A stretch of DNA of 12,500 bases from Trachelipus rathkii (GCA_015478945.1 JABUQX010032453.1:30001-42500), one strand, 5' to 3'; counted from the first letter of the stretch, positions 1 through 7,823 are shown. Program-made: numbers and translations. The notes: a model not told the origin generated them from the letters alone.

Positions 1-316
1 AGTACATTACCATCAAGTTGTGAATGAGCGACAAAGCCATTCTCACAGCTGTCAAAATAAGCCACGCCTCTCTTTTTCCTGTACTTTGTACAGATAAAGC
101 GCCATCTTGTGAGTTGATCATTCTTTAAATTTAAATTAGGAGCTTCATATGGATTTAAGAACAAGACTTGGTACTTCCTAATTAAATTATTAACTAATTC
201 GTATTCGCAAAGCGGTATATTTAAAGAGACAGCCAGGCTAGAAGGAATATAGAATTTCCGTACATGCTTGGACGGGAGATGAAAAGTCGAAAGCCTCAAT
301 ACTGAAGAGAAATACT
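1..316 (-). pseudogene. Protease-to-RT linker of Gypsy-like pol (partial)
   Basis: After the retropepsin, the frame ending in a TAG at 240-238 is not the one that continues. A neighbouring minus-strand frame is open from about 316 to position 1 and reads TFHLPSKHVRKFYIPSS, followed by LVNNLIRKYQVLF. This resembles the usual linker between protease and reverse transcriptase in Gypsy elements, where a 'Leu-x-x-Tyr' helix precedes RT. The protease frame therefore most likely shifts by one base somewhere around 300-320. No RT catalytic motif (such as YxDD) falls inside the window. The stretch is partial because it reaches the window edge. The assignment rests on position and weak similarity rather than a diagnostic motif. 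Confidence 0.5.
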
Positions 317-622
317 ACGTTCGTGCTAGGATCTAATAAATAATGACACCTAAAGTCAATAATGAACCCGTGTTTTTTGAGAAAAGGCATGCCGAGAACA
401 TTAAATTTGATATCTGCAGCGTAGGCATGCACATTGTAAAGTCTATCTAACCCCAAATCAATTTTAATTACCCTTTTATTATAAATATTCATGCAGCCTC
501 CATTTGCGGCTCTGGCAGTGCCAATAACGGCACCCCCTTATCTAATTCAGACGCTACCACCAGGTCGAGGCAACTTCCGGTGTCTAGTAGGTAAGATTCA
601 TTGTTAGTTTTATCCGAAATGT
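238..622 (-). pseudogene. Retropepsin (aspartic protease) domain of Gypsy-like element, frameshifted
   Basis: This domain cleaves the gag-pol polyprotein in active elements. The catalytic half is seen as ESYLLDTGS, with the Asp at about 584-582, in the frame of the 489-1841 reading frame. The C-terminal half lies in the 238-492 frame: IDLGL, then AYAADIKFNVLGMPFL, with the hydrophobic-Leu-Gly motif typical of retropepsins, then a FIIDF strand. The two halves are in different frames. The sequence between them makes sense if the frame shifts by one near the run of five C at 533-537, where the flap region reads ARAANGG on the other side. The protease is broken here. A single homopolymer base-call error could also explain it. 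Confidence 0.82.
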
Positions 623-1841
623 AATACAATTTATCAAAAACTACATCTCTAATAGCTGCAACGATTTTAGTTGAGTTGCCAGAAACTTCCACTACAGTAT
701 TACCAGATAAGTCACATGCATTATTTCTTAAAATTAATGATCCCTCATGCTTATCGGAAGGAGAAGAACCTCCTTCATCCCTAAAGCTAATACAATTCAT
801 TTTCAGAAAGGGAATTTCGCCCCCTTCATTAATTACAAATTCATTTTTATCATTATTTTTATCAATAAGTATAGATTCACAAGTCAGAATCGCCTCTATT
901 CCCGCCTTCTCCCCAGTGATTGAAATGGGGGAGCAGGTCGACTCCGTGGGGGGAAACAGCGACTCATTCACAAGGCTATTGCTTTCAAAGTAATTATAAG
1001 AATTCACAAAACCGTTATTGCCATCACTATGGCTATCATTCCTAATTCTACAATCATTATTATTATTATTGTCATTATCGTTATTATTCTCATCATGCAT
1101 TGAGTTACAATGTAAAGTCGAAGAGGACTCCTGTGGGGGAGAGGTTGACTCAGGTGGGAGAGAAGCTGACCCGCTAGAAGTCCCCACCTCGTCCATTTGA
1201 GTCACCCTCTCATCATTAAAACTTTCGTTTTCAGATGCGTTGTTAATTACCCCCTCTCGCCCTTGATTATTTTTACAAGTAAAATTTCTATTCCATTTAA
1301 ATCTATTAATATAATTAACATTTCCATCATACCCACGATTAATATAATTACAATTATTACTAAAATACCTATTACTATTATGGCCATTAAGATTAGCATA
1401 CCCATTATTATTATAAAAATTATTATAATCAACACGTGCATCATTATCATAAACATTACTGTTATAATCAATATTTTCATTACCATGGGGATTATTATTA
1501 TAAAAATTGTCCCTATCATAGTTACTGTAATTACCATTATTATGATTATGACTATAATTTCTACCGTTAGTTTGATTACCATTATAATAATGTCTTCTAC
1601 TATAGTTAAAATTAATATTTCCCCGCCCAAAATTAGACTTATTCATACAAAAGTTGCAGGGTAAACAATTACAAGGATTTCTACTCACACAACCGTTATT
1701 CCCCCACATATTTACCCCCATCTGGCCTGGGAGTCGTCTCACAGGCCAACCTCTCCATTTCCCTGGTTCGAAATGTTGGAGTTCCGCTGCGGGGGAGAGG
1801 GAGTTGCCGGGGGTTGCGATATCAAGGTGTACATTGGACAA
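489..1841 (-). CDS. gag-protease polyprotein segment: Cys cluster, Asn-rich region, start of retropepsin
   Basis: This is the longest open frame in the window (450 codons). It is a middle piece of the Gypsy polyprotein and not a separate gene, so its first Met is probably not a real start. Residues 51-65 carry five Cys (C51, C57, C59, C62, C65), which could bind metal. Residues about 67-203 are dominated by Asn, Tyr and Gly (for example YNNN, NNGNY), and a second Asn/Asp run lies at about 251-263. Two PP-x-ES-like Pro/Ser/Thr patches sit at about 229-240 and 297-303. LDTGS at 419-423 is the protease active site. The frame runs out just after it by a frameshift. That 450 codons of low-complexity sequence stay open suggests the copy is not ancient, or that this part was selected. 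Cellular role: nucleocapsid-like RNA binding is possible but not shown. Confidence 0.7.
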   Translation of the reverse strand: MSNVHLDIATPGNSLSPAAELQHFEPGKWRGWPVRRLPGQMGVNMWGNNGCVSRNPCNCLPCNFCMNKSNFGRGNINFNYSRRHYYNGNQTNGRNYSHNHNNGNYSNYDRDNFYNNNPHGNENIDYNSNVYDNDARVDYNNFYNNNGYANLNGHNSNRYFSNNCNYINRGYDGNVNYINRFKWNRNFTCKNNQGREGVINNASENESFNDERVTQMDEVGTSSGSASLPPESTSPPQESSSTLHCNSMHDENNNDNDNNNNNDCRIRNDSHSDGNNGFVNSYNYFESNSLVNESLFPPTESTCSPISITGEKAGIEAILTCESILIDKNNDKNEFVINEGGEIPFLKMNCISFRDEGGSSPSDKHEGSLILRNNACDLSGNTVVEVSGNSTKIVAAIRDVVFDKLYYISDKTNNESYLLDTGSCLDLVVASELDKGVPLLALPEPQMEAA

Positions 1842-2394
1842 TATCGACCCTCACATTTAAAGGAACGGTGTAAGAATTTTTTATGGAACCTACAAAGACC
1901 TTCTGTACTAGGGCCAGCAGCAACGTTGTTATATGCTGATCGGTTGAAATTCCTTCCTCTTGAATTTTGATCATTGTCGGGGGTGGGGGAATTCTTCGCA
2001 TTCTGACACATCGTCTTAGCGAGCTCTATTACGCTCTTGGCGAGTGATCTCATTTCTTCAGCTGACTTTTCATGAGAGATTATCAGTCGACTTATCTCCC
2101 TCTCTTGTGCTGAAGTCTCTCTGTTGGGTGGCTTGGTGACTTTCTCTTCTGCTGGTCGTACGGCGTTCACAGATTGCCATTCGTTTCTCCCCCCCGCGGG
2201 GGATTGGCGAGCACCGTTTTGGGAAAAAAATTTGTTAAAAATGTCGTCGGCAATTTCAATTAATTCCTCAAAATCATGGTTCTTCTCTGTTGTCATGAGG
2301 GAGATCTGTAATTGCTTAGGCAATCGTAAAAGAAAGAGTTCTCTAATAAATTTTGCATCGTTGTCCGTTATTGAATCGAGAAGTGGATAATCCG
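1739..2394 (-). pseudogene. gag: capsid C-terminal part and Cys/His tail of Gypsy-like element
   Basis: Gag forms the particle that packages element RNA. Just upstream of the first Met in this frame, codons at about 2394-2318 read DNDAKFIRELFLLRLP, matching the conserved gag pattern 'F-x-R-x-LFL-x-RLP'. The Met at 2323 is therefore internal and the true frame extends back to about 2394. Next come a helix with FEELIEIADDIF, a polar linker, and the cluster CRFHKKFLHRSFKCEGRYCPM. That resembles the 'C-x-(F/Y)H-x-x-F-...-C-x-x-x-C' tail of arthropod Gypsy gags. After the cluster the frame ends at 1739, while the overlapping frame at 489-1841 continues the polyprotein, implying another frameshift at about 1800-1850. 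Confidence 0.72.
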
Positions 2395-2706
2395 AGCATT
2401 TCTTTTATTCTAACTGCATAATCGGATGGAAGCTCTCCCTCCCTCATTCCTGATTGAAAGACTTCTTCTATCTGCGTTCTTAGCGATGGTGCATAGATTT
2501 TTTCTATTACCTTTACCAGTTTAGTATAACAATCGTCTTTTAGGGGAAGTTTCAACGAATTTGTAATCTTGCTTGGTAATTTTGATGCCAGTAGCCTTAC
2601 CCTTTCCCTCGGATCGATGATTTCATTAAGGTTAAAGATCATTGTCGTCTGCCGAATCCATTCTAATGCATCAAATTCGTTGAAGGGGGGGATAGCATTG
2701 AGGGGG
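2343..2706 (-). pseudogene. gag: capsid N-terminal part of Gypsy-like element
   Basis: The frame read from about 2706 gives NAIPPFNEFDALEWIRQ, then FNLNEIIDPRERVRLLASKLP. This matches the start of Gypsy gag capsids, where 'PPF' and a Trp-containing helix precede a '(L/A)-x-x-LP' helix. The Met at 2642 is internal to the domain, so it was not taken as the start. The frame ends at 2343 after MREGELPSDYAVRIKEM. The downstream capsid piece continues in another frame from about 2394, so one frameshift lies at roughly 2385-2400. Family membership is clear from layout and motifs. Activity is lost. Confidence 0.7.
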
Positions 2707-2946
2707 AGATTCTTCTTTCTTTCCTTTTCTCCCTAAGAGAGTGGGGGAAGGGTGACTCTTCACGCAGGTTTGTTTGCTTTCATGCTCTCTTGATCTCGGC
2801 TTTAAGATCCTAATTTCGTATTTCAAATGCGTCACCTTCTTCATTGTACGCGTTTCGGTCGGGGGATTCTGGGGGAAGTGTGATGGGGTCTTGATGATTG
2901 AGACCGGAGTCCAATAGCTACTGTTGTTCCTCTTCGGTTTGAACAT
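2671..2946 (-). pseudogene. Possible gag N-terminal region of Gypsy-like element
   Basis: An open frame of 91 codons starts at an ATG at 2946-2944 and precedes the capsid. It is basic and polar, with a charged stretch beginning TMKKVTHLKYEIR that continues as an apparent helix (DLKAEIKRA) in the next frame. That suggests a short coiled coil split by a frameshift near 2800. Arthropod Gypsy gags often have such a charged coiled-coil N-terminus before the capsid. The frame differs from that of the capsid near 2700 (a run of seven G on the plus strand at about 2684-2690). The ATG is the most upstream one in reach of the leader and is a plausible gag start, but similarity is too weak to be certain. 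Confidence 0.4.
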
Positions 2947-3242
2947 GTTACTTCACTTTCTTTTAGACTTTGGAATTTTAACGGTTTTTTTTTCTTTCTT
3001 TTTTTTTTTTTTTTTTTCTTTTTGTTTAGGGGAAAGTTTTTAAGCCTATTGTGATAGGGTTTCTTATTTCACTGCTTTTTCGGGGAATTTGAACTGTTTT
3101 TTTTTTTTTTTTTTTTTTTTGTGTTGTGTTTTGACCGGCACTTTCTTTCACTTCACTGTCTTAATTAGGCACTGTTTGAATTAATTCACTGTTTGACACT
3201 CTTCAGATCAGTTAGGTATGGGAGTTCAATGTCACTCTGAAA
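2947..3242 (-). other. A-rich leader (5' UTR) of the Gypsy-like element
   Basis: This stretch lies between the possible primer-binding site and gag. On the element's strand it is A-rich and holds two long homopolymer tracts (plus-strand T runs at about 2984-3020 and 3097-3120). I see no coding potential. The tracts are prone to length errors in sequencing. Confidence 0.45.
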
Positions 3243-3251
3243 GGGTTACCA
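3243..3251 (-). other. Possible primer-binding site
   Basis: On the minus strand TGGTAACCC starts a few bases inside the proposed LTR end. A TGG start is expected because tRNA 3' ends are CCA. I cannot name the matching tRNA, and the 7-base gap to the LTR end is longer than usual. Confidence 0.3.
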
Positions 3252-3258
3252 TTTCTTT

Positions 3259-3714
3259 TGTATCAACCCTTGAAGAGTTAATACAGTGGTAATAAAAAGG
3301 AATAATTACTTCTTATCTTTATTTTTAAAATTAAGTAAATCGAATAGTAACTAATGGTATCAATGTTAAGAACAATTTAAATGCAATTAATTCATTAGCT
3401 AACACAATAGGCCAGTTCACAGTAATTGATAAGATAGTGAGGGTTAACACTATAATTTCTATAATCAAAACACAACTCTCCGGTCTTTTAACGAGCCGAA
3501 GCTTAATGCGACTTCTCTTCTTGTAACTTGAAGTCTAAACTGCCCTTGCCTTCCCTCAAATGCCAGGCATTTCTCGGGCAGCATTTTGCAGTGACTCATT
3601 TTTACGACAATGGTGCCGTACAGAAGAGTCACCAAATATTTTTCTTACATAATGAAATACCAATAATAATTAAAATTTAACATACAGAGAACCCCCCTTT
3701 TGAGTGATGTTACA
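3259..3714 (-). repeat. Candidate 5' LTR of the Gypsy-like element
   Basis: On the minus strand the segment starts TGTAACATCAC and ends TTGATACA, giving TGTA...TACA ends. It lies directly upstream of the leader and gag. It holds an AATAAA polyadenylation signal at 3323-3318, about 60 bases before the proposed 3' end, as expected of an LTR. A palindrome sits at about 3553-3578. An alternative start is the TGTACGGC at 3622, which would give a 364-bp LTR. The 3' LTR is outside the window, so the boundaries cannot be checked by self-comparison. Confidence 0.45.
3318..3323 (-). promoter_or_regulatory. Polyadenylation signal in candidate LTR
   Basis: AATAAA on the minus strand, followed by a T-rich stretch, in the position expected for the R/U5 part of a 5' LTR. 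A hexamer alone is weak evidence in AT-rich DNA. Confidence 0.35.
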
Positions 3715-3789
3715 GGTGTATATAGCCGTGTACAAAGCTACTATGAGAGGTGTACAGGATTGTCGTGAGGGCAAAGAGAAATGGTCTCA

Positions 3790-3853
3790 CATATATATAA
3801 CAGTATATAATATATATATATATATATATAATATTTATATATATTAATATAAG

Positions 3854-3898
<45 letters not shown>

Positions 3899-3965
3899 CG
3901 TACTGTAGTATATATATATATATATATTATATATATATAAGTATATATCATATAGGATATATATG
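3790..3965. repeat. (TA)n microsatellite
   Basis: Near-continuous TA dinucleotides with a few interruptions, including a GC-containing spacer at about 3896-3908. Confidence 0.95.
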
Positions 3966-4136
3966 GGGAACAAGTGTACAAATGAGATTTTGTGTTCGTT
4001 CATACAATTTATGTTTAGCCAACCGGAGCGGCGACTTGACTGCTCTGGGGTGATGACTTTTAAGCCATCAAAGCTATGCCAATTTAAGCATCCAACTCGG
4101 CTTTTGTAAACAAATGTATAAAAGAACACGTGACTG
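3966..4136. other. Unique spacer between TA arrays
   Basis: About 170 bp of mixed-composition sequence with no recognisable coding, repeat or RNA feature. Apparent minus-strand coding through it runs into the adjacent TA array and is not credible. Confidence 0.5.
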
Positions 4137-4245
4137 ATATATATATATGTATATATATATTAATATATATATATAGATATATTATATATATAATATATAT
4201 ATATATAATATATTAACATATATATATATATATATATATATATAG

Positions 4246-4275
<30 letters not shown>
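4137..4275. repeat. (TA)n microsatellite
   Basis: Interrupted TA array of about 140 bp. Confidence 0.95.
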
Positions 4276-4277
<2 letters not shown>

Positions 4278-4334
4278 GTGTGTCTACCTAACCCCTTTAT
4301 CCTAACCTAAACTAAAAGCCGTACAGTAGGAATT

Positions 4335-4401
4335 AACCTAGATTTATCGTCGTTGCCCAAAACGGAGACCTAACCCAGATTGATTGTGGTTGCCGAACAC
4401 G
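4335..4401 (+). repeat. Degenerate 37-bp tandem repeat (two copies)
   Basis: AGATTTATCGTCGTTGCC at 4340 and AGATTGATTGTGGTTGCC at 4377 begin two 25-bp blocks that match at about 20 of 25 positions. Each is preceded by a CCTA-containing stretch. The rest of the 4276-4448 spacer shows only scattered CCTAA words. Confidence 0.55.
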
Positions 4402-4448
4402 TAAACCTATCCTTGATAATTTGTTTTTAAGTAAAAAATTAATAATTC

Positions 4449-4582
4449 ACTGGCCAACAAAAAAAAAATTTTTTTTTGCTGCCAAGAATATTTTATCGAA
4501 TTTATAGTATATCGGGTGTGCTGATTTCAGAAATGACATTAGTTTTCCAAGATTGGCTCTAGTTCTTGAAATACAGGGTGTT
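4449..4582 (+). repeat. Left terminal inverted repeat
   Basis: Reads inward ACTGGCCAACAA, an A/T tract, TTTTTGCTGC, and later GTTTTCCAAGATTGGCT and ATACAGGGTG. The same words occur in the same order on the minus strand from 6662 to 6538, with substitutions and small gaps. Confidence 0.7.
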
Positions 4583-4705
4583 CCAGAATTACTCTTATAC
4601 AAATATCTTTTTTAATGCATATTTTACAGTAATATAGTTTTATTCTTTTTAAGGGGCTCTACCTATATATATATACTTTTATTTTTTTCCTATTTTCAGA
4701 ACACT

Positions 4706-6390
4706 ATGAGTACTTCACGAAGAGACCCTGTTTGAATAACCCCAATGTATTCTGCTACATCTGTGGTGAATATTGCCAGGAGAACCAAAGAAGAAATATT
4801 ACTAACTTTGTGAAGCAAACATATTTAGCATACTTTGGAATGAAACTCGGGAGACCAAGATAAGTCTTGGGCTCCCCATATGGTCTGTAAAACGTGTGTC
4901 GAAAATCTACGTCAGTGGAAAAATGGACGAAGAAAAGGTTTAAAATTTGGTGTGCCTATGGTATGGCGGGAGCCAAAGAATCACCACAATGACTGTTATT
5001 TTTTGTTTGGTTAATGTGAAAGGTATCAATCGTTACAAGAAACGTAAATTTGAGTATCCGGATTGGAATTCAGCAAGGCGACCTGTGGCACACCTCCGAC
5101 GATGTCCCCATCCCAGTGTTCACTACACTCCCAGACCTAGCATTGTCCGATGAAGAAGATATCCAGGATTTGGTGTGCACACGTGCAGATAGTGGTAGTG
5201 AATATGAAGAAAGTACTCCTACACAGCAACAATTCTCCCAGGAAGAGATCAATGATTTAGTACGAGAGTTTTGTCTCCAAGCAAGATTCTGAGATTTTAG
5301 CATCTAGACTAAGTGAAAAGAACTGTCCTAAAGGACGAAATGTAAATAACTTTTCGGGGCAAGAGAGGTAGTACTATCTTCATAATTTCATTGTGATAGA
5401 AGAAGACCTAGCATACTGTAGGAACATCCTGGACTCCTACTCCAAAATGGGTTTACCTAAATACGACCAGAAGATTTGGCAGATTGCTTATGGATAGTTT
5501 TCGACGAGAAGCTTTGAAAAGTGTGTTTTTTATTGTAAATGGCAATAGTTATGCTCGATTCCAATAGGTCACGTCAACAAAACTGAAAAGAGGAAATATG
5601 AAATATAAGAATGATCTCGCAGAAGCTTAGATAAAATGAACACCAGTGGTCTATAATGCGTTGATTTGAAGATGGTCAACACCTTACTTGGGCAGCAAAG
5701 GATATACTAAGTACCCTTGTTTCATATGCTTGTGGGATAGTAGGGCTAAAGAAGACCACTGGGAAAATTGGACTGTGGTGCATCATAATATCATTAACGA
5801 ACCACTGGGTTGACAGGGAAAAATTATTTTCCCACTCCCACATCAAACTAGGACTGATGAAGCAATTTGTTAGGGCCCTCGATCAAAGAGCGTGAATGTT
5901 CAAATATATATTTGCAGATTTTTTCCAGGGTTGATTATGGAGAAACTCAAAGGAATCTTTAGCGGCCCTCAAATTCGCCAAATCAACCAAGGATGACTAT
6001 TTCATAAATTCCAGCCTGATATTGAAGCATCTGCCTTGAAAAGTTTTGTCTTGGGTTGTTCAGAACTTTTGGGCAACCATAAATCTGCCACCAATGTAGA
6101 ACTCGTACAGAAAATGCTTTTCAGACTTCAAAAATTTGGAAATGCCTAATATGAGTATAAAAGGTTCACTTTCTACATAGTCACATAGATCGGTTTCCGG
6201 ATAATGCTAGGATGTTATAGTGAGGAACAAGGGAGAGGTTCCATCAAGATATCAAGGTGAAATGGAAGAAAGATACCAAGGAAGATGGGGTACACACATG
6301 ATGGCAGACTATTGTTGGAGCCTTCAACGTGATTGTCCACATTCTGCACACAGAAAACAATCATATAGACAGCGATTTGTAATGCATTAA
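4706..6390 (+). pseudogene. Decayed ORF of a widespread invertebrate transposon-like protein family
   Basis: Frames must be switched many times, but recognisable pieces appear in order: NPNVFCYICGEY (about 4741), APHMVCKTCVENLRQW, FGVPMVWREPKNH, NVKGINRYKKRKFEYP, SARRPVAH, DDVPIPVF, ILASRLSEKN, FIVNGNSYARFP, HIKLGLMKQFVRALDQ (about 5840), ELLGNHKSATNVELVQKM, and EERYQGRWGTHMMADYCW (about 6262) before a TAA at 6388. The CxxC pairs at the N-terminus look like a zinc-binding module. I recall this motif set from many 'uncharacterized' multi-copy proteins in arthropod and cnidarian genomes, consistent with a transposon-encoded protein, but I cannot name a transposase family or its catalytic residues. 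A T-rich tract ending in CAG at 4684-4700 just before the ATG may be an old splice acceptor. Stops and frameshifts occur throughout, so it is non-functional. Confidence 0.72.
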
Positions 6391-6537
6391 TTGTGATTTC
6401 ATTGTACTGAATGAATGTTTTGACCTATTAGCATTTTATGTACTTCTCATTAACATTTTGATATATATCTTTCGTGTTTTTTTTTTGTGAATTACGTTAC
6501 AACCCAACATAAATTGTTGTTATTAATGCATTTTTGT

Positions 6538-6662
6538 GACCACCCTGTATCTCAAAAACTATAGCCAATCTAGGAAAACGGAGGTCATATTCGTTATCAG
6601 GGCGACAAGTTACCTACAAAAATGACCGTTCAAGTTTTTGCAGCAAAATCTTGTTTGCCAGT
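6538..6662 (-). repeat. Right terminal inverted repeat
   Basis: On the minus strand it reads inward ACTGGCAAACAAG, ATTTTGCTGC, later GTTTTCCTAGATTGGCT, then GAGATACAGGGTG. Long blocks match the left repeat, the best being the 17-mer differing at one site (GTTTTCC-A/T-AGATTGGCT). Confidence 0.7.
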
Positions 6663-6718
6663 TTATGAGTTAATAATAATTTTCCTCAAATAATAAGATC
6701 CAACCTAAAAAATTAACT

Positions 6719-6727
6719 AATATATAT

Positions 6728-6758
<31 letters not shown>

Positions 6759-6838
6759 CTTATATTATATTATATAATATATATATATAATATATATATA
6801 TATATAATATATATATATTATATATAATTATTATATGG
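6719..6838. repeat. (TA)n microsatellite
   Basis: Interrupted TA array beginning about 55 bp outside the right TIR of the preceding element. Confidence 0.95.
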
Positions 6839-6898
6839 TAAAATTCAATCTTTCATCTGAGCTTCGATATTCGATATATCGAGTATTGGATATATAAG
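6839..6898. other. Short spacer with TCGATA palindromes
   Basis: Contains TCGATATATCGA, a perfect 12-bp palindrome, and nearby TCGATATTCGA. It resembles the ATCGATATATCGAT words at 8755-8804. Confidence 0.45.
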
Positions 6899-7035
6899 TC
6901 GATATATATATATATATATATATTATATTATATATAAATATATATATATATATAATTATATATATATATTATATATATATATATAATATTTATATATATA
7001 GATATATATATTATATATAATATATATATATTATA
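6899..7035. repeat. (TA)n microsatellite
   Basis: Interrupted TA array directly abutting the left arm of the first fold-back element. Confidence 0.95.
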
Positions 7036-7038
7036 GTC

Positions 7039-7131
7039 AGTGTCTAAAGCTGACACAAGTAACTAGAGGACGGAAGCACCTAAGTAAAACAAAATTTATA
7101 TATTTGGAAATCAGCGAAAATTCTAATGGGG
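7039..7131 (+). repeat. Left inverted arm of fold-back A
   Basis: Matches the minus strand of 7641-7733 with few substitutions and indels. Key words: GTGTCTAAAGCTGACA, TAAAACAAAATT, CAGCGAAAATTCTAA. Confidence 0.75.
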
Positions 7132-7146
7132 AGGGGTTTTGATGTC

Positions 7147-7258
7147 CATATATATATATAATATATATATATATAGTATTATATATATTATATATATATA
7201 TATATCTATAATATATATATAATATATACTATATATATATATATATACATATATTTTA
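7147..7258. repeat. (TA)n microsatellite inside fold-back A
   Basis: Interrupted TA array between the left arm and the GC-rich module. Confidence 0.95.
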
Positions 7259-7270
7259 ATTTAATTTTTT

Positions 7271-7492
7271 AAACTAATGTGTACCCCAAGGGTAGACCAC
7301 CCTGATGCAGGAGATCGGGGTCTCTCGGCCTTCCGGGGAACGAAAAGGTAGGACTATTTCCCCCCCCCCTCCGGGGAGGGTTCCGGAACATCCGCTCTTT
7401 GGTATTTGGGTTTCGCGGGGTTCCCCTCCGCCCCTCCCCTACGGGGTATGAAAAACGTCTCCCCATCTGTTCCCCTTCGGCTCGAGCCCCTA
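7271..7492 (+). repeat. GC-rich dispersed module, copy 1
   Basis: About 220 bp of strongly GC-rich sequence in otherwise very AT-rich surroundings. Landmarks in order: ACCCCAAGGGT, CTCTCGGCCTTCCGGGGAAC, GGTAGGACTA, CCTCCGGGGAGGG, TTCCGGAAC, CCGCTCTTTGGTATTTGGGT, CCTCCGCCCCTCCCCTACGG, and CGGCTCGAGCCCC. All recur in the same order on the minus strand at 9299-9520. Short palindromes include GGCTCGAGCC and TTCCGGAA. No coding frame is conserved between the copies. I do not recognise the family. CGGCTCGAGCCCC loosely recalls a B-box, but no full tRNA-derived head is seen. Confidence 0.85.
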
Positions 7493-7493
7493 T

Positions 7494-7577
7494 AGGATAT
7501 ATATAATATATAATTATATATATATATACGTATATATATATATATATATATATCTTGTCCTATTTATTTATATATAT

Positions 7578-7612
<35 letters not shown>

Positions 7613-7613
7613 T
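7494..7613. repeat. (TA)n microsatellite inside fold-back A
   Basis: Interrupted TA array between the GC-rich module and the right arm. Confidence 0.95.
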
Positions 7614-7640
7614 ATCCGACGAATAAATGAAAAAAATAAA

Positions 7641-7733
7641 AACACCTTAGAATTTCCGCTGATTCCAAATAAATAATTTTGTTTTATCTGTAGGTTGCTG
7701 GCCGTTTCTAGTTACAATGTCAGCTTAGACACT
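7641..7733 (-). repeat. Right inverted arm of fold-back A
   Basis: Minus strand reads GTGTCTAAGCTGACA, GTAACTAGA, TAAAACAAAATT, CAGCGGAAATTCTAA, in the order of the left arm. Confidence 0.75.
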
Positions 7734-7737
7734 CCTA

Positions 7738-7823
7738 ACATATATATTATTATAGTATAGATATATATTATATATATAGTAATATTATATATATAATTAT
7801 ATATATATATATATATATATATG
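7738..7823. repeat. (TA)n microsatellite
   Basis: Interrupted TA array abutting fold-back A on the right. Confidence 0.95.

Larger units (their letters stand above)
1..3714 (-). mobile_element. Gypsy-like LTR retrotransposon, 5' part, degenerate
   Basis: In minus-strand order this holds a candidate LTR, a possible primer-binding site, an A-rich leader, a gag capsid with the typical LFLLRLP motif, a gag tail with a Cys/His cluster, a long Asn-rich stretch, a retropepsin (LDTGS, then VLGMPFL) and the start of the protease-to-reverse-transcriptase linker. The order gag-protease-(RT) and the protease signature are those of the Ty3/Gypsy group. The reading frame breaks at least four times, so the copy is inactive, unless some breaks are homopolymer sequencing errors. 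No RT or integrase is visible because the element runs off the window at position 1. The outer boundary at 3714 is a proposal based on TG...CA ends only. Confidence 0.82.
4449..6662 (+). mobile_element. DNA-transposon-like element with long diverged TIRs, decayed
   Basis: Inverted repeats at 4449-4582 and 6538-6662 flank a broken plus-strand coding region (4706-6390). Both ends start ACTGGC-x-AACAA when read inward, and both contain a diverged block ending GATACAGGGTG or AATACAGGGTG. The total length is about 2.2 kb with one coding region, which fits an autonomous cut-and-paste element or its relic. TTAA occurs just outside both ends (4439-4442 and 6670-6673) and could be the target duplication, if the element tips extend slightly beyond ACTGGC. 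The superfamily is not assigned. The link between coding region and TIRs is inferred from layout. Confidence 0.65.
7039..7733. mobile_element. Fold-back element A with GC-rich core
   Basis: Inverted arms at 7039-7131 and 7641-7733 enclose two TA arrays and a central GC-rich module (7271-7492). The arms share, read inward, AGTGTCTAA-AGCTGACA, GTAACTAGA, TAAAACAAAATT, ATTTGGAA-ATCAGCG and AAATTCTAA. No coding region belongs to it, so it would be non-autonomous. A TIR transposon with a nested insertion, or a fold-back family, are the alternatives. Confidence 0.7.

Noticed and set aside
1247..1630. Second minus-strand frame rich in Ile/Met/Val that looks like membrane segments
   Set aside because: It is a shifted reading of the AAT-type repeats, lies inside the longer polyprotein frame and has no family motif.
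676..1664. Plus-strand open frames opposite the gag-protease segment, including an Ile-rich one at 1197-1664
   Set aside because: They are the antisense of the Asn-rich region (ATT codons opposite AAT). The minus strand has the recognisable protease and gag motifs.
3854..4129. Minus-strand frame of 91 codons
   Set aside because: Its C-terminal half is Tyr-Ile repeats from the TA array, and the rest shows no similarity that I recognise.
4115..4130. TATAAAAG and CACGTG considered as a host promoter with an E-box
   Set aside because: Isolated short words in AT-rich DNA with no coding region downstream.
7269..7466. Pro/Gly/Arg-rich open frames across the GC-rich module (also 9228-9485)
   Set aside because: The two module copies do not keep the same frame. 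Only a short PNTKER word is shared before the frames diverge, so coding is not supported.
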